Shown here in pieces: positions 1-7,800 of a stretch of 64,000 nt of DNA. Under the pieces are notes generated by a model. The model was not told the DNA's origin and did not search any database. It saw nothing but the letters and a program-made list of their open reading frames with translations. The first letter of the stretch is position 1. Every line of letters begins with the position of its first letter. Source of the DNA: Virgibacillus_F necropolis_A (GTDB lineage: Bacteria > Bacillota > Bacilli > Bacillales > Amphibacillaceae); assembly GCF_044793635.1 (NCBI RefSeq), contig NZ_CP084992.1:3410001-3474000 (forward strand), given 5' to 3'. The position numbers and the translations under genes were made by a program.

Positions 1-345
1 AAGATGCGCTTTATAGTAGATGGCGAGGAGCAGCTTCTTGGACCTGGTCAACATATTAAGGTTCTTCCCAAACAGGTGCATCAATTCTGGAACGAGAGTA
101 AAGATCGGTTGATAGCTATTCATGAAATCCGACCACCGGGAAATCATTGGAACATGTTCAGACTTATTCATAAATTAACCAAACAAAACAAATTAAATTC
201 CAAAGGCATACCTTGGAATCCGTTATGGCTGGGGATGGCGTGGGAGTGTATAGACGGATATATAGTAGGACCTCCTATCTTCTTACAAAGGGTTGTATTC
301 GGGGGATTGGCACGACTGGCACGTGCAATCGGATTTCAAATTTAA
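1..345 (+). CDS. Cupin-domain protein, 5' end cut by the window edge
   Basis: The frame is open to base 1, so the gene probably starts outside the window and the ATG at base 4 need not be the true start. The visible part has the second half of a cupin motif (LGPGQHIKVLPKQVHQFWNES), with the Pro-Gly turn and the His of the metal-binding barrel, followed by a helical, partly hydrophobic C-terminal extension of about 70 residues. Cupins of this class are small beta-barrel proteins with very varied roles, so no reaction can be assigned. It is followed directly by a copy of the dispersed repeat. Confidence 0.6.
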   Translation, partial: KMRFIVDGEEQLLGPGQHIKVLPKQVHQFWNESKDRLIAIHEIRPPGNHWNMFRLIHKLTKQNKLNSKGIPWNPLWLGMAWECIDGYIVGPPIFLQRVVFGGLARLARAIGFQI

Positions 346-374
346 GCCTTGTACAATCATAGATGAGTTGCTCA

Positions 375-441
375 ATTATAGGGCGCCATTCTTGAATAAA
401 GCTGCGTCCGATATTTCTTTAAAGGGCCATTTTGTAGAATA
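375..441 (+). repeat. Dispersed GGGCGC/GGGCCA repeat, copy 1
   Basis: Full-length copy: GGGCGCC core at 381, ATTCTTGAATAAAG stem-loop region, then AAAGGGCCATTTTGTAGAATAA at the 3' end. It lies between a cupin and a hydrolase gene. Confidence 0.8.
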
Positions 442-515
442 AAGCCTTACAGTCTGTTATATTTATGGCGAACGCATATTCTTGTAAATATCTAATTGAA
501 TTTGGGGGATAAAAA

Positions 516-1337
516 ATGCCTTTCTGTAAAGTTAAAAACGCTAATATTTACTACGAAGACATTGGGACAGGAAAACCGATTATAATGATACATGGGTTTT
601 CGCCCGACCAGAGACTGATGAGTGGTTGTATGGAGCCTATTTTTAAAGAAAGAGAAGGATGGAGACGTATTTACGTTGATCTACCAGGAATGGGTCAAAC
701 TAGTGATTATGAACAAATAAGTAATTCTGATGAAATGTTAGAGTCATTAATAAATTTTATTGAAACTTTAATACCAAATCAAACCTACCTAATTGCAGGT
801 GAATCCTATGGTGGTTATCTATCGAGAGGAATCATCAAGATGCAGAAAGAACAGATATTGGGTGCTGCATTTATTTGTCCCATGATTTTACCTGAGAAAG
901 ACGATAGAACGCTTCCAGAACATACTATTGTATATTCAGATAATGAATTTTTGTCTAAATTAACAAAAGAGGAAGCAGATGATTTCAGCTCAAATCAAGT
1001 TGTTCTAGACGAATATAACTGGATGAGGTACATCAGTGAAGTTATGGCCGGTTGTAAGATAGCAGATGAGGAATTCTTAGCCAAAGTACAAAAAAGATAT
1101 GGATTTTCTTTCAATTTGGACGGAGTCGGGTTTGTTAAACCCAGTGTATTCTTGCTTGGGAAACAGGATTCTATAGTTGGATATAAGGATGCATTTGAAG
1201 TTTTGAATCAATTCCCAAGGGGAACATTTTCTGTTTTGGATAGAGCTGGTCACAACTTGCAAATTGAGCAACCAGAATTGTTTAATTCACTTATTAACGA
1301 ATGGCTAGATAGAGTAGTAGAGGAATTCAATGATTGA
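516..1337 (+). CDS. Alpha/beta hydrolase
   Basis: A 273-residue cytosolic alpha/beta-hydrolase-fold protein without a signal peptide. The oxyanion region HGF is at residues 26-28, the nucleophile Ser97 lies in GESYGG, a candidate acid is the Asp in GKQDS near residue 218, and the catalytic His is in AGHNLQ near 246. Length and layout fit proline-iminopeptidase or esterase-like hydrolases; the substrate is unknown. ATG 516 follows the ribosome binding site TTTGGGGGAT. It stands alone between two copies of the dispersed repeat. Confidence 0.85.
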   Translation: MPFCKVKNANIYYEDIGTGKPIIMIHGFSPDQRLMSGCMEPIFKEREGWRRIYVDLPGMGQTSDYEQISNSDEMLESLINFIETLIPNQTYLIAGESYGGYLSRGIIKMQKEQILGAAFICPMILPEKDDRTLPEHTIVYSDNEFLSKLTKEEADDFSSNQVVLDEYNWMRYISEVMAGCKIADEEFLAKVQKRYGFSFNLDGVGFVKPSVFLLGKQDSIVGYKDAFEVLNQFPRGTFSVLDRAGHNLQIEQPELFNSLINEWLDRVVEEFND

Positions 1338-1369
1338 AGAATTTTTTAGGAAAAGTTCTTTAATTAAAT

Positions 1370-1432
1370 TATAGGGCGCGATTGTTGAAGATCACGGCTA
1401 TGAAACGATCAAACCTTTTTATGAAAAAAGTA
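1370..1432 (+). repeat. Dispersed repeat, copy 2 (divergent 3' half)
   Basis: ATAGGGCGCGATTGTTGAAGATC matches the 5' half of the family. The 3' half is replaced by ATGAAACGATCAAACCTTTTT, a variant also seen at 10.15 kb. Confidence 0.55.
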
Positions 1433-1550
1433 CACTAATTCACAATGGACAATAAAAGACAACTTGATTAGGTAGTCCAGCAATAACCTTTAAAAACATG
1501 TGACATATGATGATTTTATAAACTATATGCCATGAGAGGAATGAATAAAT

Positions 1551-2135
1551 ATGTATCGTTACCCATATCCTTACTACCCTTACCCGTATCCTTATTATGC
1601 TAATCCACCAATGCGTGACTGTTACAAGATTCCTGATTACCGGGGTATGTCAAATGAATCCGGTTATGCAAACCAATATTGGCCACATACAAACACTCAA
1701 AGCTATGCAGGCACCGTAATGAAAGATTATGGAAAAGAACCATTTGTCGTGAATATAAACCAAGCTGCTAAGCAAAACAATACATTTCGTACAGCTATAT
1801 GGACAGGAAATTATATGCAAGTTACTTTGATGAGTATTAACGTTGGAGGAGATATAGGTTTAGAAGTTCATCCCACAGTTGATCAATTCTTACGTATTGA
1901 AGAAGGCGAAGGTATTGTTCAAATGGGGGAAACGAAAGATCATTTATACTTTCAAGAAAGAGTTTATGATGATTATGCGGTCATGGTACCTGCCGGTGTA
2001 TGGCACAATATCATTAATACAGGTCATAAACCAATTAAACTTTACACAATCTATGCCCCGCCTGAACACCCATTTGGAACTGTTCATGAAACGGAATCAG
2101 ATGCAATATCTGCCGAAGAAAACCATAAATACTAA
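1551..2135 (+). CDS. Cupin protein with Tyr/Pro-rich N-terminus
   Basis: A 194-residue protein. Residues 1-20 are a YPYPYYPYP-type repeat, then comes a linker, then a cupin barrel from about residue 75. The barrel carries HPTVDQFLRIEEGEG (metal-ligand His and the acidic residue) and VPAGVWHNIINTG (second His). Tyr/Pro-rich leaders followed by a cupin occur in Bacillaceae proteins that may associate with the spore surface; that role is inference. The start is ATG 1551 after GAGAGGAATG. It is monocistronic, with repeat copies on either side. Confidence 0.75.
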   Translation: MYRYPYPYYPYPYPYYANPPMRDCYKIPDYRGMSNESGYANQYWPHTNTQSYAGTVMKDYGKEPFVVNINQAAKQNNTFRTAIWTGNYMQVTLMSINVGGDIGLEVHPTVDQFLRIEEGEGIVQMGETKDHLYFQERVYDDYAVMVPAGVWHNIINTGHKPIKLYTIYAPPEHPFGTVHETESDAISAEENHKY

Positions 2136-2170
2136 TTGGGGTGAAAAATGTTTACTGGTTTTTAGTCTTC

Positions 2171-2240
2171 AATTAAAGGGCGCATATCCTTAATAAGGAG
2201 AAGGACTCATCTTGCATATAAGGCCCAGTATAGAATAGGA
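2171..2240 (+). repeat. Dispersed repeat, copy 3
   Basis: AAAGGGCGCATATCCTTAATAAGGA with a perfect TCCTT/AAGGA stem, then CATCTTGCATATAAGGCCC and TAGAATAGGA. The CATCTTGCATAT part is shared only with the copy at 44.5 kb. Confidence 0.75.
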
Positions 2241-2428
2241 CAAAGTCCAATCAGGATACTTGCTACAAATTAGTAAACAGCATTATAGTAAATCATTGTT
2301 GTCGTTCTGGTTATAACGGGGAGCAACTAAAATGAGGGGTATCGCCAATTAAATATCACTAAATTCGCGTTAAGCCATTTCCTTATAAAACACACTTTAA
2401 AGATACCAGTAGAAGGAGAAACAGACCT

Positions 2429-2869
2429 ATGCCAGAACATAATGAAGATTCATTTTATAATATGAATATAAAAGGTAAGACAGTAACAGTGGCCGGAATA
2501 GCGCTTCTCATTATCCTGGTGCTCGGCTTTGTCTTAGGTCTTTATTTCTTTGGATTGGTAGGGGCTTTTGAACTACTCGGCGTTCAATATAAATCTATCT
2601 GGTCATTGATTGTTTTTGTTGTCAGTTTCTTTATTCTCGGCGTCATTGTCGAATTATTTTCCAAAGCAATTTTCAAACTGTCCATCCAAAATATAACAGG
2701 AAAAATAAAGTCGTTTTTTGTCCGAATCAGTTTTGAAGGCACATCGAACTGGCTAGTACTGTATACAGTGGACGAGTTTATGAAAAGTATTACACTTTCC
2801 TTGAAAGCAGAGATCATTATTGCACTGCTGATTGCTGTATTAGAAATTGTTTTTGATGATAAGGATTAA
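2429..2869 (+). CDS. Small integral membrane protein, YrvL-like
   Basis: A 146-residue protein with a polar N-terminus and hydrophobic segments at about 17-40, 52-77 and 125-142. Length and layout resemble the YrvL family (Pfam regulatory protein YrvL), small membrane proteins linked in Bacillus to control of an alternative sigma system; the match is from memory and moderate. ATG 2429 follows AGAAGGAGAAAC. No partner genes are adjacent, so a role in any sigma pathway here is inference. Repeat copies lie on both sides. Confidence 0.6.
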   Translation: MPEHNEDSFYNMNIKGKTVTVAGIALLIILVLGFVLGLYFFGLVGAFELLGVQYKSIWSLIVFVVSFFILGVIVELFSKAIFKLSIQNITGKIKSFFVRISFEGTSNWLVLYTVDEFMKSITLSLKAEIIIALLIAVLEIVFDDKD

Positions 2870-2939
2870 GTTCCCAATATTGGTTTTTAGTGAGAGAGGT
2901 AAAATTTTTAGAGAAAAAGGATGAAAGTAAAATTATTCA

Positions 2940-3000
2940 ATAATCGGGCGCATTTCCAGAGTAAGGATCTACGCCTATTAAGCAGAATGGAATAGGAAGT
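2940..3000 (+). repeat. Dispersed repeat, copy 4
   Basis: ATCGGGCGCATTTCCAGAGTAAGGAT core with ACGCC closing, then a shortened 3' end AGAATGGAATAGG. Confidence 0.65.
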
Positions 3001-3120
3001 GCCCCTTTTCCTAAGCACAGATCAGACCGACATAATCATTCAGGTTGCATATATCTTTTTTGCAATTAGTTTATTAATTTTTAGATTTGTTTAGTCATTG
3101 TTGTATCCTGTTACACTGCC

Positions 3121-3180
3121 GCAAACGGGGCGCAAATCTCGAATGAGACTTGCGCTCTTTCTTTCTGAAGCGGAACAGAT
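3121..3180 (+). repeat. Dispersed repeat, copy 5 (degenerate)
   Basis: ACGGGGCGCAAATCTCGAATGAGACTTGCGCTC: the stem GCGCAA..TTGCGC is kept while the inner stem is GTCTC-like instead of TCCTT. The 3' GGGCCA box is lost. With copy 4 it fills most of the 430-base gap 2870-3301. Confidence 0.5.
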
Positions 3181-3241
3181 AGTGAAGTAATACTTTAATC
3201 ACTAAAGTTAGTCTGATCATAGATGAAAAATTAATTTTTAC

Positions 3242-3266
3242 TAACATACATTCTGTTTGTATGTTA
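3242..3266. promoter_or_regulatory. Palindromic operator, probable TetR site
   Basis: TAACATACA and TGTATGTTA form a perfect 9-bp inverted repeat with a 7-base spacer. It overlaps a likely -10 region (TATGTTAAAAT), with TTTACT about 17 bases upstream as a weak -35. It sits in front of an operon whose last gene is a TetR regulator, so autoregulation is the obvious reading (inference). Confidence 0.65.
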
Positions 3267-3301
3267 AAATAATCTTAACTTATGATGAGGGAGTGAAGAA
3301 A

Positions 3302-3733
3302 TTGAGACTTAGCAGTTTTTACCCAGTATTGATGACAAAGAAAGTAAAGGAAACAAGTGCATTCTACCAACAGTATTTTGGATTATCCATTGTTTTTGAT
3401 GCGGATTGGTACATGAGTTTGAAGCAAGAAGAGACTGGTGATGAGTTGGCAATCCTTCAGGCTACTCATGAAACAGTGCCATCTTCTTTTGGAAAGTCTG
3501 TCCAGGGATTAATTCTTAATTTTGAAGTAGAAAATGTAGATGAAGTGTATCAACAATTGATTAAAGAAAAACAGCTTCCCTTACATCTTGATTTACGTGA
3601 CGAGGCGTTTGGTCAAAGGCATTTTATTACTAGTGACCCTAATGGGGTATTAATTGATGTCATTACGGTTATTCCGCCTGATGAGTCCTTTCAAGATCAA
3701 TATAAAGAAGAAGTGTGGAAGGACGAGTCATAA
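3302..3733 (+). CDS. VOC-family (glyoxalase/bleomycin resistance-like) protein
   Basis: A single VOC domain of about 143 residues (YPVLMTKKVKETSAFYQQ, then LDLRDEAFGQRHFITSDPNG with the typical FGxRxF and DPxG turns). It may bind or modify small electrophiles or antibiotics. I start it at TTG 3302, 8-10 bases after GAGGGAGTG. An in-frame ATG at 3257 is inside the operator and would predate the transcript. It is the first gene of a VOC / AlkD-like / TetR operon, and its stop overlaps the next ATG by one base. Confidence 0.75.
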   Translation: MRLSSFYPVLMTKKVKETSAFYQQYFGLSIVFDADWYMSLKQEETGDELAILQATHETVPSSFGKSVQGLILNFEVENVDEVYQQLIKEKQLPLHLDLRDEAFGQRHFITSDPNGVLIDVITVIPPDESFQDQYKEEVWKDES

Positions 3734-4515
3734 TGAGTGAGTATGTACCTCTGAAATCTTACTTTGATGGGAGATTGGCAGTTCAATTAGCAGATTTAAT
3801 TCATTCGCATTATCCTCGTTTTACCAAAAAGTCTTTTGTAAAGTCTGTAGCTAGCGAAGTAGAAAATAAAGAATTGAAGGCTCGCGTTGAGGTGATAGCG
3901 GACACATTAAAACAACATCTTCCAACTGATTATGAAGAAGCTTTAGCTATCTTATTAAAGATTTTAGGACCAGAAAATAAAACAGAAGAAGGCATGTTTA
4001 CCAAAGGCTATTTTCTAATGCCAGTCGCCTACTTTGTCGAAAGGTATGGACTGGATCACTTTGATTTATCTCTAAATGCGATGTATGAAATTACAAAACG
4101 ACATACATCAGAATATGCTATCCGTCCTTATTTAATAGCAGATACCGATTGCTGTATGGCTTATTTTCGAGATTGGATAAATGATCCTAATTCACATGTT
4201 AGGCGATTAGTAAGTGAAGGAACTCGACCAAGACTTCCATGGGCTAAAAAGATCCCTCCATTAAAGGATAATGTACAAAACAATTTGCGTTTGCTGGAGA
4301 ATTTAATGCATGACAGTTCCCGCTATGTTCAAAAGTCTGTAGCCAACCATATTAATGATTTAACAAAAGAAAATCCCGAAGTAGTCCTCACTTGGATACA
4401 TCAGTATATATCAGAAAATGATGATATGAACCCTAAAATCATTATAAATGGATTAAGAACTTTGGTAAAATTAAAGGATGAACATGCATTGGAGATAGTG
4501 CGTCAAGTGGAGTGA
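3733..4515 (+). CDS. AlkD-like DNA alkylation repair / HEAT-repeat protein
   Basis: A 260-residue all-helical protein of the DNA alkylation repair family (COG4335 type). The hallmark stretch FRDWINDPNSHVRRLVSEG is followed by TRPRLPW, and the C-terminal half consists of HEAT-like helix pairs. AlkD relatives excise cationic N3/N7-alkyl purines; activity of this subfamily is less certain. The start is ATG 3733, with ribosome binding site AAGGACG inside the preceding gene. It is translationally coupled to the VOC gene, and the regulator follows with a short overlap, suggesting one response to an alkylating or electrophilic compound. Confidence 0.75.
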   Translation: MSEYVPLKSYFDGRLAVQLADLIHSHYPRFTKKSFVKSVASEVENKELKARVEVIADTLKQHLPTDYEEALAILLKILGPENKTEEGMFTKGYFLMPVAYFVERYGLDHFDLSLNAMYEITKRHTSEYAIRPYLIADTDCCMAYFRDWINDPNSHVRRLVSEGTRPRLPWAKKIPPLKDNVQNNLRLLENLMHDSSRYVQKSVANHINDLTKENPEVVLTWIHQYISENDDMNPKIIINGLRTLVKLKDEHALEIVRQVE

Positions 4516-4529
4516 GGAGTGTAAGCAGC

Positions 4530-5114
4530 ATGAAGAAAAATAAAACGGAAACAGAGCGAACGATACAAAGCTTAACAGAAATTGCACGACATCATTTTAC
4601 AGCGTATGGATATGCGAACGTTGCCTTAGAAGAGATCGTAAAAGAAGCAGAATTAACGAGGGGTGCTTTATATCATCATTTTAAAAATAAAAAAGGGCTT
4701 TTTCTTGCCGTATTTGAAGCGGTTCAAAAAGAGGTAGGGGGGCATGTGGAAGCGGAGGCAGCAAAAAGTAATGATAGCTGGCAGCAATTAATCAACGGGT
4801 GCCGAGCTTTTCTGGAAGGGGCAGTACAATCGCATAATCAACGTATCCTTTTGATTGATGGACCGGCCGTATTAGGCTGGGATACCTTTCGAAAAATGGA
4901 CGAAAAATATTCGATGAATTCACTGAAGGAACAATTACAGTTGATGCGGGAGCAGGATCTAATAAAGCCTATTTCCGTAGAGGCAATGACGCATTGTCTT
5001 TCTGGAGCAATGAATGAAGCAATATTATGGATTGCAGATCACCATGATCAGAAAGATGTAATAGAAGAAGCGATGATTGTTTTACAGAACTTGTTAGAAG
5101 GTTTGGGAAAATAA
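4530..5114 (+). CDS. TetR/AcrR-family transcriptional regulator
   Basis: A 194-residue regulator. The N-terminal helix-turn-helix is typical (ARHHFTAYGYANVALEEI, then AELTRGALYHHFKNKKGLF), followed by a ligand-binding helical domain. ATG 4530 is preferred because GAGGAG at 4514-4519 gives good spacing. A longer GTG at 4512 exists but would leave no ribosome binding site. It is the last gene of the operon and probably binds the palindrome at 3242-3266. Confidence 0.85.
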   Translation: MKKNKTETERTIQSLTEIARHHFTAYGYANVALEEIVKEAELTRGALYHHFKNKKGLFLAVFEAVQKEVGGHVEAEAAKSNDSWQQLINGCRAFLEGAVQSHNQRILLIDGPAVLGWDTFRKMDEKYSMNSLKEQLQLMREQDLIKPISVEAMTHCLSGAMNEAILWIADHHDQKDVIEEAMIVLQNLLEGLGK

Positions 5115-5160
5115 GCGAGTCTAAAATATTTGAGAGAACGATATCGAAGAATTTAAGAAT

Positions 5161-5240
5161 AATCCACGATCGGGCGCAATTCTTGAAAATCGAAAGCCTA
5201 ATTTCTCATTAAAAATACTGAGGAATTAGGCTTTTTTATC
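5161..5240 (+). terminator. Repeat 5' half fused to a terminator hairpin
   Basis: GATCGGGCGCAATTCTTGAAAATC is the dispersed-repeat 5' end. It is followed by AAGCCTAATTTCTC and GAGGAATTAGGCTTTTTTA, a strong hairpin with a T-run that probably ends the TetR operon. Bases 5201-5270 recur at 56600-56668. Confidence 0.7.
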
Positions 5241-5293
5241 TTTCAAATTCCTTAACGTTGTAATATTAATTTCCTGACTCTACCCAATAACCT

Positions 5294-5507
5294 CTAATTA
5301 GAATGCGGTCCCTCTATCCGCGTGTATTTAACAAAAGATTCTTTGATGTGGGGGTTTGCCACAAAAAAGCTCAGAAGATTAGATATACAAACCGCTGTAG
5401 GCTTACTGATATGGTGCTCGATTCTTTCAACTTCTCTAAAAATCCACCGCTCTAACAAACCCTTTTTCTTCCATTAACAGGTGAATCTTTTCCAAGTAAT
5501 CCTCCAT
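5294..5507 (-). pseudogene. Relic of an MntR-type metalloregulator
   Basis: The minus strand reads MEDYLEKIHLLMEEKGFVRAVDF then stop, which matches the N-terminus of MntR (MEDYIEQIYMLIEEKGY in B. subtilis, from memory). In another frame it goes on with EVERIEHHISKPTAVCISN and about 30 more residues, resembling the metal-site and dimerisation helix of the family (VEGIEHHLS). The helix-turn-helix recognition region between is missing. This is a deleted, frame-broken mntR or DtxR-family gene. An AAAGGTGGTGA ribosome binding site remains near 5530-5540. Confidence 0.65.
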
Positions 5508-5745
5508 CGTGGAGTTAGCAATCTGATCACCACCTTTTAATAAAATTATTTTTAACTATGATACCAAATGAAAACAAAGGATAATTTGGCATATAGAGCC
5601 AAATTGTGAATTTTTCCATGTGTAAATGTCCCCCATGTAGTTATAAAGAGTAAGTGTCCAAAAAGAGGTAAGTCACAACATTTCAATGATAGGGTAACAC
5701 TTTCTCTATACTCCGCTGTCGGTATGTGGATATGGGGGCTTTGAA

Positions 5746-6468
5746 TCAATTGCCGCTTTTTTTCTTGTAGACAATTCGCGATAACCATACACTACACTCA
5801 TATAAAGCAATTAACGGGAGACTAACGAGAATATTGCTAATTATCTCCGGAGGGGTTACCATACCTGCAATTAATACAAGAATAAGATAGGCAACCTTTC
5901 GGAACTTTGTTAGATGTGCTGGCTTCAAAACACCTAAATAAGTGAAAAACAGGATGACGACCGGTAATTCAAAAAGAAGACCGATTGGAAACACAATATT
6001 AATTAGGAATCGAAAATATTGACGTATACCGTATGATTCCTGGGTTCCCAACTTTTCTGACATCATTGACATAAAGTCCACAAGGTACGGAAACACAAAA
6101 TAGTAAGCAAAAAGAAGACCAATAACAAACAATCCTGCCGCTGCTGGAATAAATGATAAGGTTACTTTTCTTTCCTCTCGGCTTAATCCTGGACTAACAT
6201 ATTTCCAAAGCTGGAATAAGCAAAATGGAAATGTAAACACCATGGAAATAATAAATGCAAACTGTAAATAAACACTAAGGGCATCGGTTAATCCAAAAAC
6301 GTTCCATGGAATATCTTGAGCTGCCGGATCGTTCTTTAAATGTTCAATTAAGGGGGTAGCCGTAAAAAAACCTATTACCAACGTAAAAATAAAAACAAAG
6401 ATCACCCATATGATTTTAATGCGCAGTTCCTTGATATGTTCTTCTAATAACATTTCTTTATCCTTCAT
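5746..6468 (-). CDS. tatC: Twin-arginine translocase subunit TatC
   Basis: A 240-residue polytopic membrane protein with six hydrophobic segments. The family signature is at the N-terminus (LEEHIKELRIKI) and the SPGLSREERK loop follows the second membrane segment. TatC binds the twin-arginine signal of folded exoproteins and works with TatA. I start it at ATG 6468, which follows GGAGGAGTG; a longer frame begins upstream of that ribosome binding site. It diverges from the oxidase-ZIP-tatA operon, and the oxidase carries a Tat signal, so this looks like a cargo-specific Tat pair. Confidence 0.93.
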   Translation of the reverse strand: MKDKEMLLEEHIKELRIKIIWVIFVFIFTLVIGFFTATPLIEHLKNDPAAQDIPWNVFGLTDALSVYLQFAFIISMVFTFPFCLFQLWKYVSPGLSREERKVTLSFIPAAAGLFVIGLLFAYYFVFPYLVDFMSMMSEKLGTQESYGIRQYFRFLINIVFPIGLLFELPVVILFFTYLGVLKPAHLTKFRKVAYLILVLIAGMVTPPEIISNILVSLPLIALYECSVWLSRIVYKKKSGN

Positions 6469-6598
6469 AGTCGTACACTCCTCCATTTCCAATCAAATAT
6501 TAATCTCTTTGTTTTACTACTATTATGTATTTTAACAATAAAAGTTGCATTAGGTAAACTAATTTATACATATTCAATATATTTTACTTTACAACAAC

Positions 6599-6616
6599 AT
6601 TATGTGCGCATATAAT
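6599..6616. promoter_or_regulatory. Palindrome over the multicopper oxidase promoter
   Basis: ATTATGTGCGCATATAAT is an 18-base near-perfect palindrome whose right arm contains a TATAAT -10 hexamer. It lies in the divergent tatC / oxidase intergenic region. It may be the operator of a metal-responsive regulator; the factor is unknown. Confidence 0.45.
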
Positions 6617-6708
6617 TTAAATAACCTAGGTGAAATAATGTGTATCAATGAAAGAATGAGGGCATATGTATAAATTAGCTCAAAACATCTGATTAGGAGG
6701 GATTTATA

Positions 6709-7767
6709 ATGACAGATCGACAATTTGAAGATGAAAAGGACCAAACAATTACCGGTAAGAAAAAGGCATACACACGCCGTTCAATTTTAAAAGTGGGAGG
6801 ATTAGGAGCGTTAGCTTTTGCTGCCTCGAGTTATCTTCCTCAAAGTTTTCAATTTGAAGCTGCGGCAAAAGAACATAAGAAAAATGGTTCAACCCATGGT
6901 CAACACGGTTCGGATCGTAAAAACCCAGTCGTTATGAGACATGGATTTAATCCGATGAAGTTCTTAACCCATTTTGATTATGGAAAGAAAACAAGACTTT
7001 CGAACGGCCAAGTTCAAAGGGAATATGAAATAGTGGCAGAGGATAAAGAAATTGAAGTAGCCCCAGGCGTCTATTACCCGGCGTGGACGTATAACGGTGC
7101 TGTACCGGGTCCAACGATTCGTTGTACGGAAGGGGATCATTTAAAAATCAATTTTATTAATAAGAGCAGTCATCCGCATACGATTCATTTCCACGGCATT
7201 CATACTGGAAAAATGGACGGTGTATTCGAAATTGTTCCTCCGGGCTCATCTTTTCTCTATGAAATTGACGCGGCTCCTTTCGGGTTGCATGTGTATCATT
7301 GCCACACCTCACCCTTGAAGAAACACATTGAAAAGGGGTTGTACGGCACGTTTATAATCGATCCGAAACAGCCCAGGCCGAAAGCCAAAGAAATGGTAAT
7401 GGTTATGAACGGATTTGACACGAATTTTGACGCTTCTAATGAATTTTATACGGTAAATGGTGTTTCTAACTACTATCGTGATCACCCGATTTCGTTGAAG
7501 GTTGGTGAATCGGTTCGCATTTATTTGTCTAATTTGACGGAATTTGATTTGATTAATTCGTTTCATTTACACGGGGACGTCTTCCGTTATTACCCAACAG
7601 GGACGAATCTAGAACAATATGAATTGACGGACACTGTTATGCAGTGCCAAGGCCAAAGAGGCATTTTGGAGTTTTCCTTTAACCACCCGGGACGGTTTAT
7701 GTTCCACGCTCATCAATCGGAATTTGCTGAGTTAGGATGGATGGGTTTATTCGATGTCAAAGAATAG
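6709..7767 (+). CDS. Tat-exported two-domain multicopper oxidase
   Basis: 352 residues. The Tat signal TRRSILK is at 22-28 with a hydrophobic stretch to about 41 and an AAA cleavage region near 51-53. Two cupredoxin domains follow. Domain 1 holds HFHG (His160, His162), HCH (197-199) and His206, which makes the type 1 site and half of the trinuclear site. Domain 2 holds SFHLHG (His286, His288) and HAH (333-335), without the type 1 Cys. So the blue copper is in domain 1 only. Such enzymes oxidise metal ions or phenols at the expense of O2; the substrate is not visible here. It heads an operon with a ZIP transporter and tatA; ribosome binding site GGAGGGA. Confidence 0.9.
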   Translation: MTDRQFEDEKDQTITGKKKAYTRRSILKVGGLGALAFAASSYLPQSFQFEAAAKEHKKNGSTHGQHGSDRKNPVVMRHGFNPMKFLTHFDYGKKTRLSNGQVQREYEIVAEDKEIEVAPGVYYPAWTYNGAVPGPTIRCTEGDHLKINFINKSSHPHTIHFHGIHTGKMDGVFEIVPPGSSFLYEIDAAPFGLHVYHCHTSPLKKHIEKGLYGTFIIDPKQPRPKAKEMVMVMNGFDTNFDASNEFYTVNGVSNYYRDHPISLKVGESVRIYLSNLTEFDLINSFHLHGDVFRYYPTGTNLEQYELTDTVMQCQGQRGILEFSFNHPGRFMFHAHQSEFAELGWMGLFDVKE

Positions 7768-7800
7768 AATCATAGTTTTTAACAAGAAGGAGGAGATTGG

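Noticed and set aside
1879..2193. 104-codon frame inside the cupin gene
   Set aside because: Shadow of the cupin frame, which has the family motifs and the ribosome binding site.
5552..5788. 78-codon minus frame next to tatC
   Set aside because: It overlaps the end of tatC, has no ribosome binding site and no family features.
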